Source: Streptomyces sp. YIM 121038
Lineage (GTDB): Bacteria > Actinomycetota > Actinomycetes > Streptomycetales > Streptomycetaceae
Assembly: GCF_006088715.1 (NCBI RefSeq)
Contig: NZ_CP030771.1
Span: 3,782,001-3,846,000 of the forward strand
Direction: 5' to 3'
DNA length: 64,000 nt
Shown: one piece after another, positions 25,018 to 33,767 of the stretch
How positions within the stretch are numbered: position 1 is the first letter of the stretch
How the letters are laid out: every line of letters begins with the position of its first letter
Translations under genes and position numbers: made by a program
Notes under the pieces: model-generated
Database searches by the model: none
What the model was told of the DNA's origin: nothing
The model's input: the letters and a program-made list of their open reading frames with translations, nothing else

Positions 25018-25794
25018 TCAGCCGAGGTGCGTCGTGAACGAGAAGCGGTCCCCCCGGTACAGGGTCCGCACCCGCTCCAGCGGGCCGCCCTCCGTGTCCC
25101 GCGACAGCCGGTGCAGGAGCAGCATCGGCAGCGCGGGCGGCGTCCCGACGAGCAGCGCCTCGCGCGGCGTCGCGAGCACCGTCTCGATGCGCTCGTCGGC
25201 GTCCCCGAACGCGATGCCGAGCTCGTCGCGCAGATACGCGTAGAAGGACGAGTCGGGGTCGAAGTCCGCGTCGAGCCGCGGCACCCGTGCCACCGCGACG
25301 TACGTGCTCTCCAGGCCGACCCGCTCGTCGTCGGCGAGCAGCACGCGCTCCATGTGCCAGACCGGTTCGTCCGCCGCGGCCCCGATGTCGGCGGCGAGGG
25401 CGGCCGGGCAGGGGAAGCGGTCGAGGGAGATGAGGGTACGGCCCGGGGTGCGGCCCTGGCGGCGCACGCCCTCGGTGTAGCTGGCGAGGGACAGCGGCTG
25501 CTCCAGCTTGGGCCCCGCGACGACCGTGCCGCGGCCCTGCCGGCGCAGCCTGCCCTCGAGCAGCAGCTCGCGCAGCGCCTGCCGCACGGTCTCGCGCGCC
25601 ACCTCGTACCGCTCCGCGAGGTCCCGCTCCGTGGGCAGCGCCCGCCCCACGCCCAACTCCTCGATCAGCTCCGCGATCCGTGCCTTGACCGCGTAGTACT
25701 TGGGGATACGGCCGTGCTCGGGAATGCCCGAGCGAACCGGCCCGCCGGGCAGGTGGGCGGGCGGGGCGGCGATGGGGTTGTCCTGGTGGTCCAC
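25018..25794 (-). CDS. GntR/HutC-family regulator with UTRA domain
   Basis: A 258-residue repressor. The winged helix (about 30-100) has PTERDLAERYEVARETVRQALREL and QGRGTVVA; the UTRA ligand domain fills the rest (YTEGVRRQGRTPGR..., VWHMERVLLADDERVGLE). GTG start. It lies just upstream of the aminophosphonate genes on the same strand, so it is a PhnR-like candidate sensing the imported compound. Confidence 0.9.
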   Translation of the reverse strand: MDHQDNPIAAPPAHLPGGPVRSGIPEHGRIPKYYAVKARIAELIEELGVGRALPTERDLAERYEVARETVRQALRELLLEGRLRRQGRGTVVAGPKLEQPLSLASYTEGVRRQGRTPGRTLISLDRFPCPAALAADIGAAADEPVWHMERVLLADDERVGLESTYVAVARVPRLDADFDPDSSFYAYLRDELGIAFGDADERIETVLATPREALLVGTPPALPMLLLHRLSRDTEGGPLERVRTLYRGDRFSFTTHLG

Positions 25795-25959
25795 GGGGGG
25801 ATCGTCGCACGAACGGCCGTGCGGCCAGGCTGAACGGCCGGGGCCAGCCCCGGGGCCCCTGCTGGGGCTGGCCCCCGGCCCGGCTCCGGGGCTGGCCCCC
25901 CGGCCCCGCTCCGGGCTGGCCCCTGGGCCCGTGGGCTCCGCCCGGGGGTTGCCACCGTG

Positions 25960-26036
25960 GGGTGTTGGCCGTCTGCGGGTTCGTTGGGGCTGGGCGCGCC
26001 GTTCCCCGCGCCCCCTTCGGGGCGTTGCCCCGAAAG
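25960..26036. repeat. Dispersed intergenic repeat, family A, extended form (copy 4)
   Basis: GGCCGTCTGCGGGTTCGTTG, then GGGCGCGCCGTTCCCCGCGC and a CCCCTTCGGGG stem. The same extended unit returns about 105 bases later. The flanking 25830-25930 stretch is a GGCCAGCCCC/GGGGCTGGCC low-complexity run with no gene. Confidence 0.85.
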
Positions 26037-26067
26037 CCCCCGTGCGCCAGGCGGGGCGCCCCCCTCA

Positions 26068-26148
26068 GCCGTTCGCCGTCTGCGGGAGCGTCGTGGCTGG
26101 GCGCGCCGTTCCCCGCGCCCCTTCGGGGGCGCTGGCCCCTCGAAAGCC
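26068..26148. repeat. Dispersed intergenic repeat, family A, extended form (copy 5)
   Basis: A direct repeat of the preceding copy (TTCGCCGTCTGCGGGAGCGT...GGCGCGCCGTTCCCCGCGCC), ending near the stop of the surface-protein gene. Confidence 0.85.
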
Positions 26149-26159
26149 TCTGCTCGCGG

Positions 26160-26867
26160 TCAGCGGGCTCTTGGCCGGTGGCGGCGGGAGGCTGCCATCA
26201 AGGCCGTGCCGGTGAGGAGGAGGGCGGCGGCGGTGGCGCTCAGGCCGAGGAGGGCGCTCGGGCCGGTTCTCGCGAGTTCGGCGGGTGACGGGAGGGCGCC
26301 GCCGTCGCCCACCACCCGGAACGGATAGTCGTCGGACTCCCCCACCCAGTCGCCGTCCCCGCCCCGCCGCTGCACGACGGCGGCGCTCGCCACGACGCGG
26401 TCCGACCCGGCGTCGGAGGTGAACGCGAGCCGCACCGGCACGCTCACCGGCTCGCCGGGCCGAACGGTGAACCCGCCGGCCCCGTCGTCCAGGACCCCGA
26501 CGTTCTCCCCCCGCCCCGCCCCCTCGAACGCGACCGCCCGCCAGCGGCCCCCGGCGCGGAACTCCAGCTGTGCCTGCCCCGGCCGCAGCCTCCCCTTCCG
26601 GTCCACGAGTACGACGACGGGGTGGATGTGCTCGCAGCTGCCGCCCGTGGTGTTCACGAGCCTGAGGGACCAGCGCCCGAAGCCGCCACCCGCGTAGTAG
26701 ACGTCCGGGCCCTTCCCCATGCGGGCGCGGACGGGGAAGTCGGCGGAGGCCGGAGCGGAGCAGGCGGCCCGGTGCGCGGGGCGCGGGGCGGCGGCCTCGG
26801 CCGCGGCGGGCACCAGGGCGGCGGCCACGGCGGTGACGCCTGCGGCCAGGCGGCAGCGGAGTCGCAT
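26160..26867 (-). CDS. Secreted surface protein with LAxTG-type sorting signal
   Basis: A 235-residue protein: Sec signal (cleaved near AEAAA), an extracytoplasmic beta-rich domain with two Cys (RAACSAP and GGSCEHIHP) and a possible Ig-like fold, then ELARTG, a hydrophobic helix and an Arg-rich tail (ASRRHRPRAR). LARTG matches the LAxTG signal of class E sortases, and such a sortase is encoded at about 38 kb. Function of the domain unknown. Confidence 0.82.
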   Translation of the reverse strand: MRLRCRLAAGVTAVAAALVPAAAEAAAPRPAHRAACSAPASADFPVRARMGKGPDVYYAGGGFGRWSLRLVNTTGGSCEHIHPVVVLVDRKGRLRPGQAQLEFRAGGRWRAVAFEGAGRGENVGVLDDGAGGFTVRPGEPVSVPVRLAFTSDAGSDRVVASAAVVQRRGGDGDWVGESDDYPFRVVGDGGALPSPAELARTGPSALLGLSATAAALLLTGTALMAASRRHRPRAR

Positions 26868-27056
26868 GCGGGACCTTTGCTGAGCACGGGCGGGCGGGGC
26901 GCGTCGAACTCACGCCGGGACGTGCCCTGTTGCCCCGCCGGGAGGCAACAGGCCGTGGCCGACCCTGCCACGGCCGCGCGCCCCCGCCCCGCCGTCGCCA
27001 CTCCTTGCGGCCGACCGCCCCCGGAATTCCCCTCGAACAGCCGATCCCACCGCGCC

Positions 27057-28241
27057 TCAGCCGGTCCGGCGCGCGGGCAGGGCCACGTCCGCCCGGCCGA
27101 ACAGCGGGGCGAGCACCAGCTGCGCCGCGCCCTCCGCCACACCGCGCTCGCCGCCCGGCGCGCTCGCGACGCCCACGCGCGCGCGGGCGCCCTCACGCCG
27201 GGAACGCGCGGCCACGGCCTCGCCGACCCCCCGTACGAACACGTCCTCGGCCCCCGCCACGGTCCGCCCGCCGAGCAGCACGAGGTCGATGTCGAGGAGC
27301 GAGACCAGATTGCCCGCGCCGACGCCGAGCAGCCGGGCCGCCCCGCCGAGGTCGCCCCGCGCCACGGCCGCGAGGCACAGCGCCTCCAGGCACCCCCGGT
27401 CACCGCACTCGCACAGGGGCCCGTCGAGCAGCACCACCTGGTGCCCGAACTCCCCCGCCCCGGTGCGCGCGCCCCGGTAGAGACCGCCCCCGAGCACGAG
27501 GCCCGCGCCGAGCCCCGTCCCCAGGTGCAGATACGCGAACGACTCCGCGCCCCCGGCCAGGGCGATCCCCAGCGCGGCGGCGTTCGTGTCCTTGTCCACC
27601 ACCACGGCGAGACCGAGCCGCTCCGCGAGCACCTCCCGCAGGGGATACCCGTCCCACCCGGGAAACCCGGTGACCCGGTGCAGCACGCCGCGGACGTGGT
27701 CGAGGGGGCCGGGCAGCGCCACCCCCACACCGAGCACGACGGACGGCGAGCCCACTCGTGTCCCCGCGGCGCCCGGCACCGCGCCACCGCCCTCGGCCGA
27801 AGCCCCGTCGACCAGCCCCCGCACCTCCCGAGCGACCAGATCCACCACGGCCGAGACCCCCGCCGAGAAGTCCACCCCCACCCGCCGCTCGGCCACCACC
27901 GCCCCGGCCAGATCCACCAGGACGGCGACCAGCGCGTCCCGCTCCAGATGCACCCCCACCGCGCCCCCCGCCTCCGGCACGAGCCGCAGCGCCGTCGCGG
28001 GCTTCCCCCCGGTGGAGGCCCGCCGCCCCGCGTCGGCGACGAGGCCCTCGCCCCGGAGGCGCGCGACGATCTTGCTGACGGCCTGCGGCGTGAGCCCCGC
28101 CCGCGCCGCCAGCTCCGGACGGCTGACGCCCTCGCCCCCGGCGCCCCGCAGCAGTTCGAGCACGACCGCCGCGTTGTGCCCGCGCAGCGCCCGCAGATTC
28201 GCCCCCGTCGGCCCGGTCGTACCGGAGTCAGCCCTGTTCAC
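27057..28241 (-). CDS. ROK-family transcriptional regulator
   Basis: A 394-residue NagC/XylR-type protein. A winged helix (about 20-75, SRPELAARAGLTPQAVSKIVARL) is followed by a ROK sugar-binding domain with VVDKDTNAAALG, HLGTGLGAGLV, GEFGHQVV and the zinc motif GPLCECGDRGCLEAL. The GTG start follows GACAAT by about six bases and has TTGCCA 16 bases further up, which suggests a leaderless message. A perfect palindrome overlaps that -35, so it likely represses itself and the divergent dehydrogenase gene. Confidence 0.93.
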   Translation of the reverse strand: MNRADSGTTGPTGANLRALRGHNAAVVLELLRGAGGEGVSRPELAARAGLTPQAVSKIVARLRGEGLVADAGRRASTGGKPATALRLVPEAGGAVGVHLERDALVAVLVDLAGAVVAERRVGVDFSAGVSAVVDLVAREVRGLVDGASAEGGGAVPGAAGTRVGSPSVVLGVGVALPGPLDHVRGVLHRVTGFPGWDGYPLREVLAERLGLAVVVDKDTNAAALGIALAGGAESFAYLHLGTGLGAGLVLGGGLYRGARTGAGEFGHQVVLLDGPLCECGDRGCLEALCLAAVARGDLGGAARLLGVGAGNLVSLLDIDLVLLGGRTVAGAEDVFVRGVGEAVAARSRREGARARVGVASAPGGERGVAEGAAQLVLAPLFGRADVALPARRTG

Positions 28242-28265
28242 CCCTCCATTGTCGCCGCCGCTTGC

Positions 28266-28290
28266 ACTTTGGCAACAGCGTTGCCAAAGT
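28266..28290. promoter_or_regulatory. Perfect palindromic operator between the ROK gene and the dehydrogenase gene
   Basis: ACTTTGGCAAC-AGC-GTTGCCAAAGT: 11-base arms with a 3-base centre, AT-richer than its surroundings and lying in the 56-base divergent gap. It overlaps plausible -35 or -10 elements on both strands. Confidence 0.85.
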
Positions 28291-28297
28291 GGAGGTC

Positions 28298-29380
28298 ATG
28301 ACTGAAGGCAAGAACGACCTCCGCGTCGGCCTCATCGGGTACGGCCTCGCGGGCTCCGTCTTCCACGCCCCGCTGATCGCCGCCACCGACGGCCTCGCGC
28401 TCGACACGGTCGTCACGTCGAACCCCGAGCGGCAGGCCGAGGCGACCACGGCGTACGGCAGCCGGACCGCCGCGTCCGCGGACGAGCTTCTGGACCGCGC
28501 CGACGAGCTCGACCTCGTCGTGATCGCGTCGCCGAACAAGACGCACGTACCGCTCGCGACCGCGGCGCTCAAGGCGGGCCTGCCGGTCGTCGTGGACAAG
28601 CCGCTCGCGGGCACCGCCGCCGACGCCCGGGGCCTCGCCGCCCTCGCCGACGAGCGCGGCCTGCTCCTGTCCGTCTTCCAGAACCGCCGCTGGGACAACG
28701 ACTTCCGTACGCTGCGCAAGCTGCTCGCGGCCGGCGAGCTGGGCGACGTCTGGCGCTTCGAGTCCCGCTTCGAGCGCTGGCGCCCGCAGCCCAAGGGCGG
28801 CTGGCGCGAGTCCGGCGACCCCGAGGAGATCGGCGGGCTCCTGTACGACCTGGGGAGCCACGTCGTCGACCAGGCCCTGGTGCTCTTCGGCCCGGCGGCG
28901 CGCGTGTACGCGGAGGCGGACGTCCGCCGCCCGGGCGCACGGGCCGACGACGACACCTTCGTCGCGATCACCCACACCGGCGGCGTCCGCTCGCACCTGT
29001 ACGTGAGCGCGACCGCGGCCCAGCTCGGCCCGCGCTTCCGCGTCCTCGGCTCGGCCGCGGGCTATGTGAAGTACGGCCTCGACCCCCAGGAGGCCGCCCT
29101 GCGCGAGGGCAGGCGCCCCGGCGACGACACCGACGGGCCGTGGGGCGCGGAGCCCGAGTGCATGTGGGGCCGGGTCGGCTCCGGCGAGTCCCCGCTGACC
29201 GGCGGCGGCCGCCCCGAACCCACGCTGCCGGGCGACTACCCCGCGTACTACGCCGCCGTGGCCGCGGCCCTGCGCGGCGAGGGCGACAACCCGGTCACCG
29301 CGCACGAGGCCGCCGCGGCCCTCGACGTCCTGGAGGCCGCGCGCAGCTCGGCCCGCGAGGGCGTGGCGGTGACGCTGTGA
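28298..29380 (+). CDS. Gfo/Idh/MocA-family oxidoreductase
   Basis: A 360-residue NAD(P)-dependent sugar or cyclitol dehydrogenase. The Rossmann motif is VGLIGYGLAGSVFHAPL, the conserved EKP-type segment is VVDKPLAGT, and the catalytic region has GGLLYDLGSHVVDQALVLFG. GGAGG precedes the ATG. It is divergent from the ROK regulator, whose inducer may be its substrate. Its stop overlaps the next gene (GTGA). Confidence 0.93.
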   Translation: MTEGKNDLRVGLIGYGLAGSVFHAPLIAATDGLALDTVVTSNPERQAEATTAYGSRTAASADELLDRADELDLVVIASPNKTHVPLATAALKAGLPVVVDKPLAGTAADARGLAALADERGLLLSVFQNRRWDNDFRTLRKLLAAGELGDVWRFESRFERWRPQPKGGWRESGDPEEIGGLLYDLGSHVVDQALVLFGPAARVYAEADVRRPGARADDDTFVAITHTGGVRSHLYVSATAAQLGPRFRVLGSAAGYVKYGLDPQEAALREGRRPGDDTDGPWGAEPECMWGRVGSGESPLTGGGRPEPTLPGDYPAYYAAVAAALRGEGDNPVTAHEAAAALDVLEAARSSAREGVAVTL

Positions 29381-29862
29381 CGGCGGTGCCGACCGGCCCG
29401 AAGGCCCCCTCCGTCGAGGAGATCGAGGAGCAGGAGCGCCGGCTGACGCTGCCCCGCTTCACCCACGAGGACGCCTGGGCGCTCGGCTGCCTCCTGGTGG
29501 AGCTCGCGCGCGAGCGCGGGGCGCCCGTGGCGATCGACATCCGGCGCGGCGGCCAGCAGCTCTTCCACGCGGCGCTGCCCGGCTCCGCGCCGGACAACGA
29601 CGCCTGGATCGACCGCAAGCGCCGCGTCGTCGAGCGGTACGGCTGCTCGTCGTACCTGGTGGGCAGCCGGTTCCGGGCCAAGGGCACGACGTTCGAGGAC
29701 TCCTCGCGCCTCGACCCCGACCGGTACGCGGCCCATGGGGGCGCGTTCCCGATCGGGGTCGAGGGCGTGGGCGTCGTCGGCGTGGTGACCGTCTCAGGTC
29801 TCCCCCAGGTCGCGGATCACGCCCTGGTGGTGGAGGCCCTGGAGCGGTTCACCGCGTCCTGA
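29377..29862 (+). CDS. UPF0303 / heme-degrading-domain (GlcG-like) protein
   Basis: A 161-residue single-domain protein with the family pattern: LPRFTHEDAWALG, VAIDIRRGGQQLFHAALPG, NDAWIDRKRRVVERYG and IGVEGVGVVGVVTVSGLPQ. The GTG start overlaps the dehydrogenase stop by 4 bases, so it is translationally coupled. Related domains bind heme or flavin-like ligands; the role with the dehydrogenase is unknown. Confidence 0.88.
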   Translation: MTAVPTGPKAPSVEEIEEQERRLTLPRFTHEDAWALGCLLVELARERGAPVAIDIRRGGQQLFHAALPGSAPDNDAWIDRKRRVVERYGCSSYLVGSRFRAKGTTFEDSSRLDPDRYAAHGGAFPIGVEGVGVVGVVTVSGLPQVADHALVVEALERFTAS

Positions 29863-29880
29863 CGCCCGGGTGAGGGTCCG

Positions 29881-31623
29881 TCACTCGAACTCTCCGGCGC
29901 GGCGGCGGCGTACCGTCACCACGACCGTGACACCCGCCGCGAGCAGCGCGGCGGCGATCCCGCCCACCAGGGCCAGCTCCCCGGACGAGGCACCGGTGTG
30001 CGCCATCTCGTCGGGGCTCTTCGTCGGCTGCGGGGTCGGCTGCGTGGGCGAGTCCGACGGGGACGGGGACGGCCCGTCACTGTCCGAGGGAGACGGCGAG
30101 GGCCCGTCACTGTCCGACGGGGACGGGGACGGCCCGTCACTGTCCGAGGGAGACGGCGAGGGCCCGTCACTGTCGGACGGCGACGGCGACGGGCCGTCGC
30201 TGTCCGAGGGAGACGGCGACGGCGAAGGGCCGTCACTGTCCGACGGCGAAGGCGACGGAGACGGACCATCGCTGTCCGAGGGAGACGGCGACGGAGACGG
30301 ACCATCGCTGTCCGACGGCGAAGGCGACGGACCGTCACTGTCGGACGGCGACGGCGACGGCGAAGGGCCGTCACTGTCCGACGGCGAAGGCGACGGAGAC
30401 GGACCGTCACTGTCCGAGGGAGACGGCGACGGCGAAGGGCCATCGCTGTCCGACGGCGAAGGCGACGGAGACGGACCGTCACTGTCCGACGGGGACGGCG
30501 ACGGCGAAGGGCTCTCACTGTCGGACGGCGAAGGCGAAGGCGACGGGCTCTCGCTCTCCGACGGCGAAGGCGACGGAGACGGCGTGGTGCACGTCGGCAG
30601 GTCGCCGTTGAACGGATAGGCGTGGAACTCCTGCCCGCCGCCCGCCCCCGAGGTGTGGGTCATCGAGCCCGCCGTGAAGAAGCGCCCGTTCATGCCCGGC
30701 AGCGTCACCGTCGTCATGCTGCCCGGCGACCCGACGAGCACGCTCCCCTGGAACTGGCCGCTGCCCCCGAACTGCACGTTGGACGCGTCCGGGAAGTTCC
30801 AGAGCAGCCGCTCGCGCAGGCCGCCGGGCAGCGTGCCCATATAGGTGCGGATGGTGCGCACGTCACCGGTGAGGTTGACGAGGACCGTGGCGTCGGCGGG
30901 AATGTTCGCGAACACGATGCCCTGGTCGCCCCCGGTGCGGCTGACCAGGTCGAAGTCCACGTTGAAGACTTGGATCGCGGACGTGCCGTCACCGGTGAAG
31001 GTCGTCTCGCTGCCGTTGTTGACGGCCGTGCCGGTGGCCGTGCGGGGCGAGCCCTGGTCGTACGCGTAGCACTGGCTCGCCTGCGTGAGCTGGGCGGGCA
31101 GCGTCGCGTACTTGTCGGCCGCCCCGGCCTCCTGCACCGCGGGCGGGGCCACCGTGCCGCTGGCCGTGCCCTCGTACACGACGCGGCCGGAGACGCTGCC
31201 CTCCTCGGCGAGCAGCCGCTGGCCCGTGGCGACGGTCAGGTCGCCGCCCGTGGTGAGGAAGTCCGAGCCGTTGGGCGGCGGCACGCGCGAGCCGACACCG
31301 GCGACGCCCACGTTGTAGATCTGCGAGGCCCCGGCCCGCTTGTTCATGTCGAAGTCGCCGAGCACGACGACCTTGCCCTCGGCCTCCGCCGCCGCCTCGC
31401 GGACGAGCATGTCCTCACCGACGAAGACGTTGACGTTCTCGTCGCGGCCCGCCACGGGTCCGTTGTTGACCTCGGGGTACGTGCCCGGACAGGCATCGCC
31501 CAGGCAGGGGCCGAGGCCGCCGGGCAGGGGGTCGGCGACGCCCTGCCCGGCCAGGCCGCCGACGACCGTGGCCGCCGCGACCGCGACAGCCACCGCTAGA
31601 TATGCTGAGCTTTTTCTTCGCAT
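29881..31623 (-). CDS. Choice-of-anchor A surface protein with long Ser/Pro stalk
   Basis: A 580-residue cell-surface protein. A signal peptide ([20 protein letters not shown]) leads to a choice-of-anchor A domain (about 40-320; features such as [13 protein letters not shown] and [12 protein letters not shown]). A stalk of about 180 residues of [12 protein letters not shown] repeats follows, then DEMAHTG, a hydrophobic helix and RRRRAG. MAHTG is a variant of the LAxTG sortase signal. The start is uncertain; ATG at 31623 has only a weak CCAGG, and one at 31650 is possible. Likely anchored on the wall; function unknown. Confidence 0.85.
   Translation of the reverse strand: MRRKSSAYLAVAVAVAAATVVGGLAGQGVADPLPGGLGPCLGDACPGTYPEVNNGPVAGRDENVNVFVGEDMLVREAAAEAEGKVVVLGDFDMNKRAGASQIYNVGVAGVGSRVPPPNGSDFLTTGGDLTVATGQRLLAEEGSVSGRVVYEGTASGTVAPPAVQEAGAADKYATLPAQLTQASQCYAYDQGSPRTATGTAVNNGSETTFTGDGTSAIQVFNVDFDLVSRTGGDQGIVFANIPADATVLVNLTGDVRTIRTYMGTLPGGLRERLLWNFPDASNVQFGGSGQFQGSVLVGSPGSMTTVTLPGMNGRFFTAGSMTHTSGAGGGQEFHAYPFNGDLPTCTTPSPSPSPSESESPSPSPSPSDSESPSPSPSPSDSDGPSPSPSPSDSDGPSPSPSPSDSDGPSPSPSPSDSDGPSPSPSPSDSDGPSPSPSDSDGPSPSPSPSDSDGPSPSPSPSDSDGPSPSPSPSDSDGPSPSPSDSDGPSPSPSDSDGPSPSPSDSDGPSPSPSDSDGPSPSPSDSPTQPTPQPTKSPDEMAHTGASSGELALVGGIAAALLAAGVTVVVTVRRRRAGEFE
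30045..30583. repeat. Low-complexity Ser/Pro/Asp coding repeat
   Basis: Degenerate repeats of about 24-36 bases (GACGGCGACGGC-GGCCGTCACTGTCC-like) encode the Ser-Pro-Asp stalk. Length is likely to vary among strains. Confidence 0.9.
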
Positions 31624-31751
31624 ACCTGGAAATATGCGTATTACGGACATCAAGGGCGGGAGACACGCTCAGCACGGCCCCCATTAGGCCGACCAGCGGC
31701 GGCCCGTGCGGGGGCATCGAGGGGTCGCCGCGGCCTCCCCGGCGTCAGGCG

Positions 31752-32609
31752 TCAGGCGTCCTTGAGCTCCTGCCGCTGCCGCCCGAGCCCGTCGATCTCC
31801 AGCTCCACCACGTCCCCCGCCCGCAGATAGGGCTTGGGCTCGGGGCGGCCGAGGGCGACCCCGGCGGGCGTCCCGGTATTGATCACGTCGCCCGGGTACA
31901 GCGTCATGAACCGGCTGACGTAGCGGACCACCTCCGCCACCGGGAAGATCTGCTGGGCCGTCGTGCCGTCCTGCATCAGCTCGCCGTTGACCCACAGCCG
32001 CAGGGACAGGGCCTGCGGGTCCGGCACCTCGTCCGCCGTCACGAGCCACGGCCCGAGCGGGTTGAAGGTCTCGCAGTTCTTGCCCTTGTCCCAGGTCCCG
32101 CCGCGCTCGATCTGGAACTCGCGCTCGGACACGTCGTGCGCCACCGCGTAGCCCGCGACGTGCGCGAGCGCCTCCTCGTACGAGTCCAGGTAGCGCGCGG
32201 TCCGCCCGATGACGATCGCCAGCTCGACCTCCCAGTCCGTCTTCACCGAGCCGCGCGGCACGAGCACCGTGTCGTCCGGCCCGACCACCGTGTCCGCCGC
32301 CTTCAGGAAGACGACGGGCTCGGCGGGCGGCTCGGCGCCCGCCTCGACGGCGTGGTCGTGGTAGTTGAGCCCGATGCAGACGACCTTGCCGATCCGCGCG
32401 AGCGGCGGCCCGACGCGCAGCCCGGCCGCGTCGAGCACGGGCAGGTCACCGGCGTCGGCGGCGGCGCGCACGCGGGCGAGCGCGGCGTCGTCGGCGAGCA
32501 GCGCGCCGTCGATGTCGGTGACGACGCCGGACAGATCGCGCAGGGTGCCCCCGGCGTCGAGCAGCGCCGGACGCTCGGCGCCCGCCGTACCGACTCGCAG
32601 CAGCTTCAT
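31752..32609 (-). CDS. Fumarylacetoacetate hydrolase-fold protein
   Basis: A 285-residue enzyme of the FAH superfamily. Metal-binding residues lie in VVCIGLNYHDHAVE, PVVFLKAADTVVG, DWEVELAIVIG and HDVSEREFQ. It ends with GDVINTGTPAGV. AGGGGAG precedes the ATG. Family members hydrolyse or decarboxylate oxo acids of aromatic or sugar acid catabolism; the substrate is not clear. Confidence 0.92.
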   Translation of the reverse strand: MKLLRVGTAGAERPALLDAGGTLRDLSGVVTDIDGALLADDAALARVRAAADAGDLPVLDAAGLRVGPPLARIGKVVCIGLNYHDHAVEAGAEPPAEPVVFLKAADTVVGPDDTVLVPRGSVKTDWEVELAIVIGRTARYLDSYEEALAHVAGYAVAHDVSEREFQIERGGTWDKGKNCETFNPLGPWLVTADEVPDPQALSLRLWVNGELMQDGTTAQQIFPVAEVVRYVSRFMTLYPGDVINTGTPAGVALGRPEPKPYLRAGDVVELEIDGLGRQRQELKDA

Positions 32610-32639
32610 CTCTGTCTCCCCTTGGTCGAGCCTGACCCG

Positions 32640-32690
32640 GAGTGGGGCCTCCCCTGTTCGAGCGAAGCCGAGAACTTGGGGATGGAGGTG
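32640..32690. repeat. Dispersed repeat, family B (intergenic copy)
   Basis: GAGTGGGGCCTCCCCTGTTC...GAACTTGGGGATGGAGGTG, matching the copy inside the permease gene at 21892 with few differences. Confidence 0.85.
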
Positions 32691-32782
32691 CGGCACCACC
32701 GGAGGTTCGGTCGATCCTCCAAGCTCACCGTCCGGCCCGCAAGACCCCGTTCACGTACTGGACCGTCTACGAGGTCCGGGGG

Positions 32783-33550
32783 TCACATCGCCGGGGCCGC
32801 GGCCCCGGCGGCGCCCTGCGGCATGTCGCGGTACAGGACCGCGCGCTCCACGGCGGCCCACGTCGAGCTGGTGACGACGTACAGCGCGGCGGCCAGCGGC
32901 ACGACGGCGACCGTCACCAGCGTGAAGAAGGACAGGAACGGCATGAACTTCGACATCGCCGCCATGGCCTCCGCGCCGGGCGCCTGCCCGCCGCCGGAGG
33001 CACCGCCCGGCAGCGGCGCCCCGGCCAGCTGCCGCTTCGTGCGCCGGAAGTTGAAGGTCGCGACGGCCGCGACGAGCGCGAACAGGGCGAGGTAGACGAG
33101 TCCGGCCGCCCCGAACACGCCGCCGTCGCCGAGGGCGTCGGCCCAGCGCCCGCCGAGCGGGGCCGCGAGCAGTTCGTGGCCGAGCAGCTCGTTGGCCTCG
33201 CCGCCGATCGTCGAGTTGGAGAACAGGTGGTAGAGCAGGAAGAACGCGGGCAGCTGGAAGAGGCCGGGCAGACAGCCCGCGAGCGGGGAGACCTGCTCCT
33301 TGCGGTGCAGTTCAAGGACCGCCTTCTGGAGCTTCTCCGGGTTCTTGCCGTGCTTCTTGCGGAGCTCGGCGATCTGCGGGTTGAGCTTGGCGCGCGCCTT
33401 CTGGCCGCGGGCCGCGGCCCGGGACAGCGGGTGGATCAGGAGGCGTACGCAGGCGGTGACCAGGACGATGGCCGCGGCCATGGCGGAGCCGTGGAAGAGC
33501 GGTTCGAGCAGGTCGGCGAGGCGCGCGACCAGGTCGGCGATGAAAGACAT
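32783..33550 (-). CDS. YidC/Oxa1-family membrane insertase paralogue
   Basis: A 255-residue protein with about five hydrophobic segments and the Oxa1 signature order: LVTACVRLLIHPLSRAAARGQ, LRKKHGKNPEKLQKAVLELHRKEQVSPLAGCLPGLFQLP, then later helices and MSKFMPFLSFFTLV. It is shorter than the housekeeping YidC encoded near oriC in Streptomyces and is a second copy. A DUF6412 gene lies upstream on the same strand. Role: insertion of a subset of membrane proteins (inferred). Confidence 0.9.
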   Translation of the reverse strand: MSFIADLVARLADLLEPLFHGSAMAAAIVLVTACVRLLIHPLSRAAARGQKARAKLNPQIAELRKKHGKNPEKLQKAVLELHRKEQVSPLAGCLPGLFQLPAFFLLYHLFSNSTIGGEANELLGHELLAAPLGGRWADALGDGGVFGAAGLVYLALFALVAAVATFNFRRTKRQLAGAPLPGGASGGGQAPGAEAMAAMSKFMPFLSFFTLVTVAVVPLAAALYVVTSSTWAAVERAVLYRDMPQGAAGAAAPAM

Positions 33551-33629
33551 GGGTGAGCCCTCCGGGGGTCTCGTCGTGCCGGGGTGAGGTGCGTGTGCGT
33601 GTCGGCAGGACGATCCGCGCGGGGTCGGA

Positions 33630-33760
33630 GAATTCCGGGAACTCCGAGAACTCCGGGAGCTCCGGGAGCTCCGGGAGCTCCGGGAGCTCCGGGAGGTTCC
33701 ATGTGCTCCGGAGGTTCCGGGAGCTTCGCAGGCTCCGGGAGGTTCCGGGAGGTGGAGCCG
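33630..33760. repeat. Degenerate 9-base tandem repeat before the yidC paralogue
   Basis: GAGCTCCGG-type units (four perfect copies around 33650-33695, then degenerate ones) fill most of the gap between the DUF6412 and YidC genes. No gene is seen there. Confidence 0.85.
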
Positions 33761-33767
33761 GGGTCCC

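Noticed and set aside
30045..30583. Possible CRISPR or intergenic satellite
   Set aside because: The repeats are in frame within a surface-protein gene and encode a Ser/Pro stalk.
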